The notes under the pieces are model-generated. The model did not search any database, had not been told where the DNA came from, and worked only from the letters and a program-made list of their open reading frames with translations. From Enterobacter asburiae (GTDB lineage Bacteria; Pseudomonadota; Gammaproteobacteria; Enterobacterales; Enterobacteriaceae): a stretch of DNA of 64,000 nt. The stretch lies in NCBI RefSeq assembly GCF_008080435.1, contig NZ_VRKN01000017.1:17987-81986 (forward strand), given 5' to 3'. Below, in pieces: positions 1 to 9,647 of the stretch. Within the stretch, counting starts at the first letter, position 1, and the number at the start of each line of letters is the position of its first letter. Position numbers and translations under genes: made by a program.

Positions 1-230
1 AGGTGCTGGCCGACGTGATGCTCAGCCACTGGCCAATTAGCGCCTGGCAGCCGCAGTTGCCGAAGGGCTGGACGTTAACGGACAATGGCGATCGGCGCGA
101 GCTGCGCAACGCCAGCGGCAAGCTGGTGACGGAGATTGTCTACCTGCAGCGCAAAGGCAAGCGCGAGCCGATCAGCATCGAGCAACACGTCTTTAAATAC
201 CACATCACCATTCAATATCTGGGTGACTGA
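1..230 (+). CDS. DUF3261 family protein of the aryl-polyene cluster, C-terminal part
   Basis: Only the last 75 or so codons are in the window; the first whole codon is at position 3 and the stop is TGA at 228-230. The fragment has the look of the DUF3261 family (WPISAWQPQLPKGWTL, then a region ending in HITIQYLG), small lipoproteins that sit before the first ketosynthase in aryl-polyene clusters. The next gene starts one base after the stop, so the two are cotranscribed and probably translationally coupled. The signal peptide and lipobox that would prove a lipoprotein lie outside the window. Family call rests on motif memory and position. Confidence 0.65.
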   Translation, partial: VLADVMLSHWPISAWQPQLPKGWTLTDNGDRRELRNASGKLVTEIVYLQRKGKREPISIEQHVFKYHITIQYLGD

Positions 231-231
231 G

Positions 232-1401
232 ATGATTTATATTTCCGCTGTTGGCATGGTCAACGCGCTGGGCAACTCGCCTGATGAGATTGCCGCAAAC
301 CTGACGGCAGGCGTGGCGCCGGGTATGCACGCCCGGACCGGCTGGTTGCAGGGCTCACCCGAAGCCGTACTGGGCGCCGTGGAAGGCGAGCTGCCGACCA
401 TCCCGGACACCTTGTCCGCACACCGCACCCGTAACAACCAACTGCTGCTGGCCGCGCTGGCACAGATTCAGTCGACCGTTGACGAGGCCATCGCCCGCGT
501 CGGTCGCGACCGCGTGGCCGTGGTGCTGGGAACCAGCACCTCCGGGCTGGATGAAGGTGATGAGCACGTGCGCCGCATGATCCACGGCGAGACCAGCACG
601 CGCTGGCAGTATCCGCAGCAGGAGCTGGGCGATCCGTCCCGCTTCCTTGCCAACTGGCTCCAGCTTGAAGGCCCGGCCTATACGATCTCGACAGCCTGCT
701 CTTCCAGCGCGCGGGCGATGATCGGCGGCAAGCGTCTGATCGAAGCCGGGCTGGTGGATATCGCCATTGTCGGCGGAGCCGATACTTTGAGCCGAATGCC
801 CGTCAACGGCTTTAACAGCCTTGAATCCTTCTCCCCTACGCTCTGCGAGCCGTTTGGTCGCGACCGTCGGGGGATCACCATCGGCGAAGCCGCCGCGCTG
901 ATGGTGCTGAGCCGTGACCCCGCCGACGTGGCGCTGCTCGGAACGGGCGAATCCAGCGATGCTTACCATATTTCCGCCCCGCATCCGCAGGGCGAAGGGG
1001 CGATGAGGGCTATCACTCAGGCGCTTAACGAAGCGGGTATGCAGCCGGAGGATATCGGCTACATCAACCTGCACGGCACGGCCACGCCGCTCAACGATCA
1101 GATTGAATCGCAGGTAGTACACGATCTCTTCGGGGAAAGCGTGCCGTGCAGCTCAACCAAACATCTTACCGGCCATACGCTGGGCGCTGCCGGTATTACC
1201 GAAGCGGCCCTGAGCTGGCTGATTCTGACGCGCGATCTGCCCTTACCGCCGCAGGACTTCGCCCGCTACGCACCGGACGACACGCTGGCATCGTGCGGCC
1301 TGCTGCACCAGCGCACCGCCCTGAAAAAGCCGGTCATTTTGTCTAACTCGTTCGCGTTTGGCGGCAATAACGCCAGCATTCTGCTGGGGAGAGCGTCATG
1401 A
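232..1401 (+). CDS. Aryl-polyene beta-ketoacyl-ACP synthase (ApeO-like)
   Basis: A 389-residue FabB/FabF-type ketosynthase that should condense malonyl-ACP onto the growing polyene in the cytoplasm. The catalytic triad is complete: Cys156 in STACSSS, one His in NLHGTATPLND and a second in KHLTGHTLGAAG, so this is an active condensing enzyme and not a chain-length-factor type partner. I chose the ATG at 232, one base after the upstream stop, over an in-frame start at 136, because the protein then begins with MIYISAVGMV, a normal ketosynthase N terminus. It overlaps the following dehydratase gene by ATGA. The ApeO name is from cluster order (KS-DH-KR-KS). Confidence 0.88.
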   Translation: MIYISAVGMVNALGNSPDEIAANLTAGVAPGMHARTGWLQGSPEAVLGAVEGELPTIPDTLSAHRTRNNQLLLAALAQIQSTVDEAIARVGRDRVAVVLGTSTSGLDEGDEHVRRMIHGETSTRWQYPQQELGDPSRFLANWLQLEGPAYTISTACSSSARAMIGGKRLIEAGLVDIAIVGGADTLSRMPVNGFNSLESFSPTLCEPFGRDRRGITIGEAAALMVLSRDPADVALLGTGESSDAYHISAPHPQGEGAMRAITQALNEAGMQPEDIGYINLHGTATPLNDQIESQVVHDLFGESVPCSSTKHLTGHTLGAAGITEAALSWLILTRDLPLPPQDFARYAPDDTLASCGLLHQRTALKKPVILSNSFAFGGNNASILLGRAS

Positions 1402-1871
1402 GCTACTTATCACCCGTCGACTATTTGCCGCACGATGCGCCAATGATGCTGCTGGCGTCCGTTGAGTGCGTCACGGACGACACGGCGGTTTGCCGCGTGG
1501 CGGTCAACAGGCAAAGCGTACTGGCACCGTTTCTGAATGCCGATGGCGACCTGCCGGGCTGGTACGCGCTCGAGCTGATGGCGCAGACCGTCGGCGTCTG
1601 GTCGGGCTGGCATCGCCAGCAGCAGGGGCAGGATCATATTGCGCTGGGCATGGTGCTCGGCGCGCGCGAGCTGATCTGCGCCAGCGGGCGTTTTACGCAA
1701 GGCCTGACGCTGGAAATCAGCGTAAAACTGCTGATGCAGGACGAACGCTTTGGCAGTTTTGAATGCGCGATTTCCGCTAATGAAGAGACGCTGGCCACGG
1801 GCCGGGTCAACACCTTCCAGCCGAGCGCAGAAGAATTAACATCGCTTTTTAATCAGGGATCTAACGCATGA
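1398..1871 (+). CDS. Aryl-polyene 3-hydroxyacyl-ACP dehydratase (ApeP-like)
   Basis: A 157-residue single hotdog-domain protein. The N-terminal LPHDAPMMLL segment carries the usual active-site His, and the central helix WYALELMAQTVGVW carries the acidic partner Glu, as in FabA/FabZ-type and ApeP/ApeI dehydratases. It would remove water from the 3-hydroxyacyl-ACP to leave the conjugated double bond; no isomerase is needed in polyene synthesis. Overlaps by 4 bp at both ends (ATGA) indicate tight coupling with the ketosynthase and ketoreductase genes. In characterised APE systems two dehydratase subunits interact; the second would lie upstream, outside this window. Confidence 0.85.
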   Translation: MSYLSPVDYLPHDAPMMLLASVECVTDDTAVCRVAVNRQSVLAPFLNADGDLPGWYALELMAQTVGVWSGWHRQQQGQDHIALGMVLGARELICASGRFTQGLTLEISVKLLMQDERFGSFECAISANEETLATGRVNTFQPSAEELTSLFNQGSNA

Positions 1872-2599
1872 GTCGTTCCGTACTGGTCACAGGGGCCAGC
1901 AAAGGCATAGGGCGCGCCATCGCCCGCCAGCTTGCCGCCGACGGGTTTACCGTAGGCGTGCATTACCATCGTGATGCCGCAGGCGCGCAGGAGACGCTGG
2001 ACGCCATCACGCAGGCGGGTGGCAACGGTCGTTTACTCGCCTTTGATGTGGGCAACCGCGAACAGTGCCGCGAGGTGCTGGAGCAGGAGATTGAAGTCCA
2101 TGGCGCGTGGTATGGTGTGGTCAGTAACGCCGGAATCGCCCGCGATGGCGCCTTTCCGGCATTGAGTGAAGACGACTGGGATAGCGTGATCCACACCAAT
2201 CTCGACAGTTTTTATAACGTCATTCACCCCTGCGTTATGCCGATGATTGGCACCCGAAAAGGGGGGCGCATTATCACCTTATCGTCCGTGTCCGGCGTGA
2301 TGGGCAACCGCGGGCAGGTGAACTACAGCGCGGCGAAAGCGGGCATTATCGGTGCCACCAAAGCGCTGGCGATCGAGCTGGCAAAACGCAAAATCACCGT
2401 GAACTGCATTGCGCCGGGGCTGATTGATACCGGCATGATTGAGATGGAAGAGGCCGCGCTGAAAGAAGCGATGTCCATCATTCCAATGAAACGTATGGGC
2501 CAGGCTGAGGAGGTCGCCGGGCTGGCAAGCTATCTGATGTCAGATATTGCGGGCTACGTCACCCGCCAGGTCATTTCCATTAACGGAGGAATGCTATGA
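1868..2599 (+). CDS. Aryl-polyene 3-ketoacyl-ACP reductase (ApeQ-like, FabG family)
   Basis: A 243-residue short-chain dehydrogenase. It shows the Rossmann glycine motif TGASKGIG near residue 8, the NAG motif (SNAGIARDG), the catalytic Ser in LSSVSG and the Tyr-Lys pair in YSAAKAG. By family it reduces the 3-keto group with NADPH between the condensation and dehydration steps. The length and the C-terminal sequence ending SINGGML are typical of FabG. Translation is coupled at both ends, overlapping the dehydratase stop and the next ketosynthase start by 4 bp. Confidence 0.88.
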   Translation: MSRSVLVTGASKGIGRAIARQLAADGFTVGVHYHRDAAGAQETLDAITQAGGNGRLLAFDVGNREQCREVLEQEIEVHGAWYGVVSNAGIARDGAFPALSEDDWDSVIHTNLDSFYNVIHPCVMPMIGTRKGGRIITLSSVSGVMGNRGQVNYSAAKAGIIGATKALAIELAKRKITVNCIAPGLIDTGMIEMEEAALKEAMSIIPMKRMGQAEEVAGLASYLMSDIAGYVTRQVISINGGML

Positions 2600-3825
2600 C
2601 GCGTCGCGTGGTGATTACGGGCATGGGCGGCGTGACCGCCTTTGGCGAAAACTGGCAATCCGTTTCCAGCAGGCTGCTGGCGTATGAAAACGCGGTGCGT
2701 AAAATGCCGGAATGGCAGGTGTATGATGGCCTGCACACCCTGCTGGGCGCGCCGATTGATGATTTCACGCTGCCGGAACACTATACCCGCAAGCGTATTC
2801 GCGCCATGGGCCGCGTGTCGTTGATGTCGACCCGCGCCACCGAACTGGCGCTGGAGCAGGCGGGGTTGATTGGCGAAGCGGTGCTCACCAATGGTCAAAC
2901 GGGTATCGCCTATGGCTCATCCACGGGCAGTACCGGGCCCGTCAGCGAATTCGCCACCATGCTCACCGAAAAGCACACCAATAACATCACCGGGACAACC
3001 TACGTGCAGATGATGCCGCACACCACCGCGGTGAATACCGGCCTGTTCTTTGGGTTACGTGGCCGCGTCATCCCGACGTCGAGCGCCTGTACCTCCGGCA
3101 GCCAGGCGATTGGCTACGCCTGGGAAGCGATTCGCCACGGCTATCAGACCGTCATGGTTGCCGGGGGCGCTGAGGAGCTGTGCCCGTCTGAAGCGGCGGT
3201 ATTTGATACGCTGTTCGCCACCAGCCAGCGCAATGATGCGCCCAAAAACACCCCATCGCCATTTGATACGCAGCGTGATGGCCTGGTGATTGGGGAAGGT
3301 GCGGGTACCCTGATACTCGAAGAGCTGGAGCATGCCAAAGCGCGCGGGGCCACGATCTACGGCGAAATCGTAGGTTTTGCCACTAACTGTGACGCGGCCC
3401 ATATCACCCAGCCTCAGCGTGAAACCATGCAGATTTGCATGGAGCAGTCGCTGGCCATGGCGGGATTAAGCGCCCTGGATATGGGGTATATCTCCGCACA
3501 CGGTACCGCCACCGATCGCGGTGATATTGCCGAAAGCCTGGCCACTGCCGCTATCTATGGTGACAACGTGCCGGTTTCCTCGCTGAAGAGCTATTTTGGC
3601 CATACGTTAGGAGCCTGCGGCGCGCTGGAAGCGTGGATGAGTTTGCAGATGATGCGTGAAGGCTGGTTTGCCCCGACGCTCAATTTAACGCAGCCGGATG
3701 AGCAATGCGGTGCTTTAGATTATATTATGGGAGAAGCCCGTCAGATTGACTGCGAGTATCTGCAGAGCAATAACTTCGCGTTTGGCGGCATCAACACCTC
3801 GATTATCATTAAACGCTGGGCGTAA
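2596..3825 (+). CDS. Aryl-polyene beta-ketoacyl-ACP synthase, second (ApeR-like, FabF family)
   Basis: A 409-residue ketosynthase with all three catalytic residues: Cys in TSSACTSGSQ, His in ISAHGTATDRGD and His in KSYFGHTLGACG. It starts at ATG 2596, overlapping the reductase stop by 4 bp. In APE biosynthesis the two ketosynthases differ in role: one starts on the aryl primer and the other forms the elongating pair. Which does which cannot be read from the sequence. It ends the biosynthetic run; acpT follows after 2 bp. Confidence 0.87.
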   Translation: MTRRVVITGMGGVTAFGENWQSVSSRLLAYENAVRKMPEWQVYDGLHTLLGAPIDDFTLPEHYTRKRIRAMGRVSLMSTRATELALEQAGLIGEAVLTNGQTGIAYGSSTGSTGPVSEFATMLTEKHTNNITGTTYVQMMPHTTAVNTGLFFGLRGRVIPTSSACTSGSQAIGYAWEAIRHGYQTVMVAGGAEELCPSEAAVFDTLFATSQRNDAPKNTPSPFDTQRDGLVIGEGAGTLILEELEHAKARGATIYGEIVGFATNCDAAHITQPQRETMQICMEQSLAMAGLSALDMGYISAHGTATDRGDIAESLATAAIYGDNVPVSSLKSYFGHTLGACGALEAWMSLQMMREGWFAPTLNLTQPDEQCGALDYIMGEARQIDCEYLQSNNFAFGGINTSIIIKRWA

Positions 3826-3827
3826 CT

Positions 3828-4445
3828 ATGTACCAGTTTGTACTGGGAAAAATCTCCACCCTTAGCGCGGACCCGCTGGCGTCAACGCTCGCAGACAGGG
3901 CACCTCAGGGTGCCCGACATGCCTCCTGGCTGGCCGGGAGGACGCTGCTCGCCAGAGCGTTATCCCCTCACCCGCTCCCCGACATCATTTACGGCGAGCA
4001 GGGGAAACCGGCCTTTGCGAAGGGGCATCCGCTGTGGTTCAACCTGAGCCACAGCGGTGACGATATTGCTTTGCTGATGAGCGATGAAGGTGAAGTCGGC
4101 TGTGATATCGAAGTGATTCGCCCGAGGAAGAACTGGCAGGCACTGGCTAATGCGGTATTCAGCATGACAGAGCATGATGAGCTGGAGCGTGAAGCGCCCG
4201 AGGAACGGCTTTCAGCGTTCTGGCGTATCTGGACGCGGAAAGAAGCGATTGTGAAACAGCGTGGCGGCAGTGCCTGGCAGATTGTCAGCATCGATAGCAC
4301 TGCGCAGACACACGCGGTCAGTCAGCTACAGGTCGGATCGCTGAGCCTTGCCGTCTGCACATCGACCCCTTACACCCTGACCAACGAGTCGATTATTCAC
4401 GTTGGGATGTTCGGGGTAGAAAAATCACTAACACACCCAGAATAA
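3828..4445 (+). CDS. acpT: 4'-phosphopantetheinyl transferase AcpT
   Basis: A 205-residue Sfp/AcpT-type transferase that attaches 4'-phosphopantetheine from CoA to a serine of carrier proteins. The Mg-binding signature GCDIEVIRPR (about residues 90-99) and the second motif FWRIWTRKEAIVKQRGG (about 133-149) are present. The sequence closely resembles E. coli AcpT (YhhU), which in E. coli O157:H7 lies beside a homologous polyene/fatty-acid-like cluster. In this window it directly follows the APE ketosynthase (2 bp gap), so its natural targets are presumably the APE acyl carrier proteins. Its last 53 bp overlap the convergent arnF gene. Confidence 0.9.
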   Translation: MYQFVLGKISTLSADPLASTLADRAPQGARHASWLAGRTLLARALSPHPLPDIIYGEQGKPAFAKGHPLWFNLSHSGDDIALLMSDEGEVGCDIEVIRPRKNWQALANAVFSMTEHDELEREAPEERLSAFWRIWTRKEAIVKQRGGSAWQIVSIDSTAQTHAVSQLQVGSLSLAVCTSTPYTLTNESIIHVGMFGVEKSLTHPE

Positions 4446-4782
4446 TAAACCCGACACCCACCAGCCCGTGCCAGGAGAAGCGCTCCTCCCAGCCCGGCAG
4501 CAGGATCGCGGCGCCCCACACCAGAATATAACTGAGGCTCAGCAAGGCATAGGCTTTGCTGAGCGCCATACGGTGCAGCGCCAGATACCAGCAGCCCATA
4601 GAGGCCACATACCCCATCAACCCCAGCAGCAGCGCCCCGGTACCGGACGAGAAGTGCCACAGCGCGGAAACAAACACCAGGACCTCACTGACCGGTGGCA
4701 ATGCCTGCATGGCATCGCGCAGCAACAGCTGCGCCGCGCTGACTAACAGCACGCTGCATAAGGCCCAGAACGCTCCTTTCAC
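4393..4782 (-). CDS. arnF: Undecaprenyl phosphate-alpha-L-Ara4N flippase subunit ArnF
   Basis: A 129-residue small-multidrug-resistance-like membrane protein with four predicted transmembrane helices, the last gene of the arn operon. With ArnE it is thought to flip undecaprenyl-phosphate-Ara4N to the periplasmic face of the inner membrane. Translation starts at a GTG in a GTGA overlap with the arnE stop. The tail (FLPRTSQRE) runs 53 bp into the 3' end of convergent acpT. The motif [18 protein letters not shown] is characteristic of ArnF. Confidence 0.9.
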   Translation of the reverse strand: MKGAFWALCSVLLVSAAQLLLRDAMQALPPVSEVLVFVSALWHFSSGTGALLLGLMGYVASMGCWYLALHRMALSKAYALLSLSYILVWGAAILLPGWEERFSWHGLVGVGFIILGVLVIFLPRTSQRE

Positions 4783-5114
4783 AGGCTCCCTCCCAGCACA
4801 ATAATCCCGATGATGATGAACCCCACCCCCAGCCAGTGATGCGGCGCGACGTTTTCACGCCAGAAGGCCTTCGCCGCCAGCGTCACCCAGACAAAATTGA
4901 GGCTCAGCATAGGATAGGCAATGCCGACAGGCAGGCGTTGCAGCACCACCAGCCAGACCAGCATCCCGCTGCCCAGCGCCAGCAGTGCCAGGCCCAGCCA
5001 CAGCGCGATATGTGCCCCACGCCGCCCGGCTTTCGCCGGACGGGTGGCTTGTTTCTGACACAGCTGCCCCGCGCAGCTGAGCAAGCTTGCCAGTATCAGC
5101 CAGATCCAGGTCAT
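4779..5114 (-). CDS. arnE: Undecaprenyl phosphate-alpha-L-Ara4N flippase subunit ArnE
   Basis: A four-helix membrane protein of 111 residues, the usual length. It contains [14 protein letters not shown] and [20 protein letters not shown], both typical of ArnE. I place the start at the ATG whose first base is the last base of the arnT stop (TGATG); a GTG one codon upstream is possible. It acts with ArnF to move the lipid-linked aminoarabinose across the inner membrane so that ArnT can use it. Confidence 0.9.
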   Translation of the reverse strand: MTWIWLILASLLSCAGQLCQKQATRPAKAGRRGAHIALWLGLALLALGSGMLVWLVVLQRLPVGIAYPMLSLNFVWVTLAAKAFWRENVAPHHWLGVGFIIIGIIVLGGSL

Positions 5115-6769
5115 CACTTCGGCAGATACTGCAGGTAGGCCAGACGGCCCTGGATATACAGGCTGTCCGGTTTCGGCAGGTTAGCCTGCGTAATGTCGTC
5201 GTGTTTCGACAGCAGGATCACCAGCGACACGCGGCCCTGCTGACGATGCTCCGCCAGCCATTGTGCAAAATTATCTTTACTGACAAAGCGATCTTTCGCG
5301 TCCGGATAATCCAGCCCGTAGCGCAACTCACCCGCCTGACCAAAGAGCGTGATGTCATTACGCTTCAGCTCCCAGGCAATACCGGACGCGATCCCAACGT
5401 TATCGGCAAGGATGAACCGACTTTCCTGCAGCGGCTCACGCACGGTATCCACCAGCGACTGCGGCTGTTTGGAATCCACCACCATGTTTGGAATGGCAAA
5501 ACCAATCAGCAGCGCCAGCCCTGCAGGGCACAGTGCCGCCAGCCACCAACGCTGCTGACTCTGTCTGAACGTAAACCAGCCTACCGCCGCCCAGATGAGG
5601 AACGCCACCACCGCACAGAAGACTTTATACAGTTCGACCGACGTCCAGACCGGATGCTTAGACAGTCCCCACGGCGAGACCACCAGTGCCGCCACCACGC
5701 CGATGACGCCAAACGCCAGGTTAATCCCGCCGTTAATGCGTAGCGCTCTGGCGCCTTTTTCCGCCGCGAGGCAGGCATAGCGCGCCATCAGGATAGCCAG
5801 CGGGGCAAAGCAGGGCAGGATATAGGTCGGCAGCTTGCCTTTGGCGATGCTGAAGAACAGCAGCGGCATCACCACCCAACCCAGCAGATAGAACCCGCCA
5901 CCCGCGTTTTGTCTGTCATTCCAGCCGAGACGAAACGCACCAGGCAGCAGCGCCAGCCACGGCAGGCTGCCCGCGATCAGGAATGGCACGTAGTACCAGA
6001 ACGGTGCTTTGTGCTGCGCGTCGCTCTGGGCGAAACGCTGAATATGCTCAACCCAGAAGAAGTAACGCCAGAAGTCAGGCTCACGCTGCGCAATCGCCAG
6101 CCCCCATGGCAGAACAATCAGCACGCAGCTCAGGATCGCGAGCCAGCCAAAAATCAGCACCTCTTTCCAGCGCTTCTGGGCGATCACCCACGGCAGCACG
6201 CCAATCACCGGTACCGCCAGCGCCAGGAAGCCTTTGGTCATCACCCCCATCCCGCAGGCCAGCCCAAGCAGCACATAGCCACCCGCTTTGCCGGCAACGG
6301 TTTGGGCCTGTGACGCCAGCCAGAAGCTGCACATCGCCGCCACCAGCCACAGGGTGATGATAGGATCCAGCACCGCATACGTGCCGATGCCATACACCAG
6401 GAACAGGGTCAGGAAGATAAGACCGGAGAAAATGGCTGTCCGCTTATCTCGCCAGAGACGCCAGGCCATCCAGATGACCAGCAGCGCCGCAAACCCGGTG
6501 GAGAATATGGACCCGGCGCGCACAGCGAGGTTGGTGTGCCCGAACAGCAACTGCCCGATGCTGTTGATCCAGTAGCCAGCAATCGGTTTTTCAAAATAAC
6601 GCAGCCCCATAAAATGCGGGACAATCCAGTCTCCGGAGGCCAGCATTTCGCGGCTGATTTCCGCATAGCGCGTTTCATCAGGCTGCCACAGCAGGCGGAC
6701 ATCGACAGGAATGAGGTAGTAAACGATAAACAGTGCGAGAAGCGCTAAGCCATAACGGGCTGTTTTCAT
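5114..6769 (-). CDS. arnT: Lipid A 4-amino-4-deoxy-L-arabinose transferase ArnT
   Basis: A 551-residue polytopic inner-membrane glycosyltransferase of the GT83 family, normal length. The N-terminal half holds the [12 protein letters not shown] segment in the first periplasmic loop, with the conserved acidic residue of this superfamily, followed by about 12 hydrophobic helices and a soluble periplasmic C-terminal domain. It transfers L-Ara4N from undecaprenyl phosphate to lipid A phosphates, lowering negative charge and binding of polymyxin. The start ATG overlaps the arnD stop by 4 bp. Confidence 0.94.
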   Translation of the reverse strand: MKTARYGLALLALFIVYYLIPVDVRLLWQPDETRYAEISREMLASGDWIVPHFMGLRYFEKPIAGYWINSIGQLLFGHTNLAVRAGSIFSTGFAALLVIWMAWRLWRDKRTAIFSGLIFLTLFLVYGIGTYAVLDPIITLWLVAAMCSFWLASQAQTVAGKAGGYVLLGLACGMGVMTKGFLALAVPVIGVLPWVIAQKRWKEVLIFGWLAILSCVLIVLPWGLAIAQREPDFWRYFFWVEHIQRFAQSDAQHKAPFWYYVPFLIAGSLPWLALLPGAFRLGWNDRQNAGGGFYLLGWVVMPLLFFSIAKGKLPTYILPCFAPLAILMARYACLAAEKGARALRINGGINLAFGVIGVVAALVVSPWGLSKHPVWTSVELYKVFCAVVAFLIWAAVGWFTFRQSQQRWWLAALCPAGLALLIGFAIPNMVVDSKQPQSLVDTVREPLQESRFILADNVGIASGIAWELKRNDITLFGQAGELRYGLDYPDAKDRFVSKDNFAQWLAEHRQQGRVSLVILLSKHDDITQANLPKPDSLYIQGRLAYLQYLPK

Positions 6770-7668
6770 GGGACCGGACTCACGGTTTGTTGATAGCCAA
6801 GCCAGCCTTCCCGGCCAGCCAGTTCATTACGTACGACTTTGCCCACAGGCAGGGTGCTGAGGTCGTCCGGCAGCAGCTCGCTCAACGGGCAGAATTCAAT
6901 GCCCTCCTGAGCGGCCATCGTCAGCAGTTCATCGAAATCATGCTGATACGCAATCCCTTCCACTTCGGCATGGATGGTATACACCGGCGTACCGGTGTCA
7001 CGATGGATGCGGTCCAGAATGTAGCGATTGAACTCATCAGCCTTCACCTCGCGCCCGACCACTTCATCCCAGGTGGGAAGCGTGACCGGAATTTGCACCG
7101 TACCGTAGCGATTTTCGCCTAACAGTGGCAAAAACGGCCCGGTTCCGCGGCAATCGCTGTTGTAGCGAAACGCAAAGGCTTCTTTGGCTTTCACGACGCG
7201 CTGATCCGCACGCCATCCCGCCACAGCAGAGCAGCGCACGGGCTGACCGGTAATGGCCTCCAGCTCCAGCATCCCACGCTCGACTTCACGGGACAGGCGC
7301 GGGATGTCCCAGACGCCAGCCCAGGCTTGCCAGGCATGGTGATCCCAGGCATGCAGGCCGACCTCATGTAGCCGGGCCGCCTCACGGATAACGGCTTCAT
7401 TACCCGCGCCGATGCGTCTGCCGGGCCAGGCGGTGCCGGCCAGCAAGATATCCCAGCCGTAGAGGGATGCTGCGCGCGAGCGCAGCATTTTGAACAGAAA
7501 TGCCGGTTTAACCAGACGCCATAAATGGCGTCCCATGTTGTCAGGCCCCACGCTGAAGAAAATGCTGGAACGCACACCGTGCTTGCTCAGCAGTTCCAGC
7601 AGTTTGGGTACGCCGTCACGCGTTCCCCTGAAGGTGTCGACATCAATGCGTAAACCGACTTTTTTCAT
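6766..7668 (-). CDS. arnD: 4-deoxy-4-formamido-L-arabinose-phosphoundecaprenol deformylase ArnD
   Basis: A 300-residue NodB-type polysaccharide deacetylase fold. The N-terminal [13 protein letters not shown] motif carries the metal-binding Asp residues, and HAWDHHAWQ carries the metal-binding His pair. It removes the formyl group from undecaprenyl-phosphate-Ara4FN, the step that makes the pathway irreversible. It overlaps arnA upstream and arnT downstream by 4 bp each. Confidence 0.93.
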   Translation of the reverse strand: MKKVGLRIDVDTFRGTRDGVPKLLELLSKHGVRSSIFFSVGPDNMGRHLWRLVKPAFLFKMLRSRAASLYGWDILLAGTAWPGRRIGAGNEAVIREAARLHEVGLHAWDHHAWQAWAGVWDIPRLSREVERGMLELEAITGQPVRCSAVAGWRADQRVVKAKEAFAFRYNSDCRGTGPFLPLLGENRYGTVQIPVTLPTWDEVVGREVKADEFNRYILDRIHRDTGTPVYTIHAEVEGIAYQHDFDELLTMAAQEGIEFCPLSELLPDDLSTLPVGKVVRNELAGREGWLGYQQTVSPVP

Positions 7669-9647
7669 GAGTCCTGTTCCGACAGCTCCACGGTGCGCAG
7701 GAAGAAATCGAGCGTCTCATCAATGGTCAGTTCCATCTTCACCGTCGGCGTCCAGTTCAGGCAGCGCTTCGCGTTGCGAATGCTTGGCTTACGGTGCTCA
7801 ACGTCCTGATACCCTTTGCCATAGTAGCTGCTGCTTTCCACTTCGCGGAAACCGGCAAACGGCGGGAATTTATCGCGCAGCGGATGGCGCTCAAAGCTGG
7901 CCAGCAGCATCTCTGCCAGCTCGCGAATGCTCGCTTCGTTGTCCGGGTTACCGATGTTGATGATTTCACCGTTGCAGCGGTTATCTTTGTTTTCGATGAT
8001 GCGGAACAGCGCTTCGATACCATCGCTGATATCCGTAAAGCAGCGCTTCTGTTTCCCGCCTTCGATAAGCTTAATTGGCGAGCCTTCTACCAGGTTCAGG
8101 ATCAGCTGGGTGATTGCACGGGAGCTACCGATGCGCGCCGCGTTCAGGTTATCCAGACGTGGACCCATCCAGTTGAACGGACGGAACAGGGTAAAGCGCA
8201 GACCCTCTTTCTCACCGTAGGCCCAAATCACGCGGTCCAGCAGCTGTTTGGAGACGGAGTAAATCCAGCGCTGTTTGTTGATCGGCCCGACCACCAGGTT
8301 GGAGGTGTCCTCATCGAAGTTCTTATCGGTACACATGCCGTATACTTCAGACGTGGACGGGAAGATGATGCGCTTGTCGTATTTCACGCAGTCGCGGATG
8401 ATCTTCAGGTTCTCTTCGAAATCCAGCTCGAACACGCGAAGCGGGTTACGGGTGTACTCGATTGGCGTGGCAATGGCGACCAGCGGCAGCACCACGTCGC
8501 ATTTTTTAATGTGATATTCAATCCACTCGGAATGGATGCTGATATCCCCTTCCACGAAGTGGAAACGCGGGTTGTCGAGGAAACGACTGATCGCGTCGGA
8601 GCCGATATCCAGACCGTAGATTTCGTAGTTATCGTCTTTGAGCAGACGTTCAGTCAGGTGGTTACCGATGAACCCGTTCACGCCGAGGATCAGCACGCGG
8701 GTACGGCGTTTGATAGCAACAACCGGCGCGCTGGTGATCAGCGCCCCGGCCACCAGACCCAGAGACTGTGCCAGCTGTATGCCCTGAACGTACAGACCGT
8801 TGTCGGTTTGTCCGGTGACGATCTCCAGCGCCTGCTCGCCGCAGCTCACAATCAGCGGGGAGACAGAGACGACGGTGCCCGGTTTGGCGGCCGGGATATC
8901 GTCACGCACGCGGGATTTCCAGACGATGAATTTGCTTACGCCAGCAAAGCTGTACGCACCCGGCCACGGGGCGGTCACGGCGCGCACCAGGTTGTGCAGC
9001 TGGCGGGCAGGCTTGTTCCAGTCCAGACGACCATCTTCCGGCGCGCGGCGGCCAAAGCTGCTTGCCTTGCTCTCATCCTGCGCGGTCTCGCTGAAGGTGC
9101 CGCTGAGGATGGCGGGAAGTGCATCACGCAGCAGCGTCTGTGCCGTCGCATTTAGCTTTTGATGCAGCTGCAGCGCAGTTTCGTCCGCATCAATAGCGAC
9201 TTTATGCTGCGCTACGATAGCGCCCGCATCCGCACGGCGCACCATGCGATGCAGCGTCACGCCCGTTTCCGTTTCACCGTTCACCAGCACCCAGTTCAGC
9301 GGGGCGCGGCCACGGTAGGCAGGCAGCAGAGAACCATGAAGATTAAAGGCGCCTTTTGCGGCCAGACCTAAGATCTCGTCGGAGAGCAGGTTGCGATAGT
9401 AGAACGAGAAGATCACGTCAGGCGCGATCGCGCGGATGCGATCCACCCACAGAGGGTGGTTTACGTCGTCCGGCGCATAAACCGGAATCCCACGCTCGGC
9501 GGCGATACGCGCTACAGAGCCGAAAAAGTTATTCTCTCCGGCCGTGTCCGGATGGGTAAAGATTGCAGCAATGTCATAGCCCGCTTCCAGCAGGGCCAGC
9601 GTGCCCGTGCACCCCATATCGTGATAGGCAAATACAACAGCTTTCAT
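7665..9647 (-). CDS. arnA: Bifunctional UDP-L-Ara4N formyltransferase / UDP-glucuronate dehydrogenase ArnA
   Basis: A 660-residue fusion enzyme, exactly the E. coli length. Residues 1 to about 300 are the formyltransferase domain with the [15 protein letters not shown] segment holding the catalytic His. From about 305 on is the NAD-dependent decarboxylase, with the glycine-rich [10 protein letters not shown] and the Tyr-Lys pair in [11 protein letters not shown]. The C-terminal half oxidatively decarboxylates UDP-glucuronate; after ArnB transamination the N-terminal half formylates the amine. It overlaps arnC and arnD by 4 bp each. Confidence 0.95.
   Translation of the reverse strand: MKAVVFAYHDMGCTGTLALLEAGYDIAAIFTHPDTAGENNFFGSVARIAAERGIPVYAPDDVNHPLWVDRIRAIAPDVIFSFYYRNLLSDEILGLAAKGAFNLHGSLLPAYRGRAPLNWVLVNGETETGVTLHRMVRRADAGAIVAQHKVAIDADETALQLHQKLNATAQTLLRDALPAILSGTFSETAQDESKASSFGRRAPEDGRLDWNKPARQLHNLVRAVTAPWPGAYSFAGVSKFIVWKSRVRDDIPAAKPGTVVSVSPLIVSCGEQALEIVTGQTDNGLYVQGIQLAQSLGLVAGALITSAPVVAIKRRTRVLILGVNGFIGNHLTERLLKDDNYEIYGLDIGSDAISRFLDNPRFHFVEGDISIHSEWIEYHIKKCDVVLPLVAIATPIEYTRNPLRVFELDFEENLKIIRDCVKYDKRIIFPSTSEVYGMCTDKNFDEDTSNLVVGPINKQRWIYSVSKQLLDRVIWAYGEKEGLRFTLFRPFNWMGPRLDNLNAARIGSSRAITQLILNLVEGSPIKLIEGGKQKRCFTDISDGIEALFRIIENKDNRCNGEIINIGNPDNEASIRELAEMLLASFERHPLRDKFPPFAGFREVESSSYYGKGYQDVEHRKPSIRNAKRCLNWTPTVKMELTIDETLDFFLRTVELSEQDS

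Noticed and set aside
136..231. Upstream in-frame extension of the first ketosynthase from an ATG at 136
   Set aside because: It overlaps the preceding gene in another frame and adds a Ser/Thr-rich segment with no ketosynthase similarity; the start at 232 abuts the upstream stop.
355..1122. Long minus-strand open frame (255 codons) opposite the ketosynthase
   Set aside because: His/Arg/Gly-rich translation typical of the antisense of a GC-rich gene; the plus-strand frame has a full catalytic triad.
7794..9155. 453-codon plus-strand open frame opposite arnA
   Set aside because: It is the shadow of arnA, which has all its motifs; no family is recognisable in the antisense translation.
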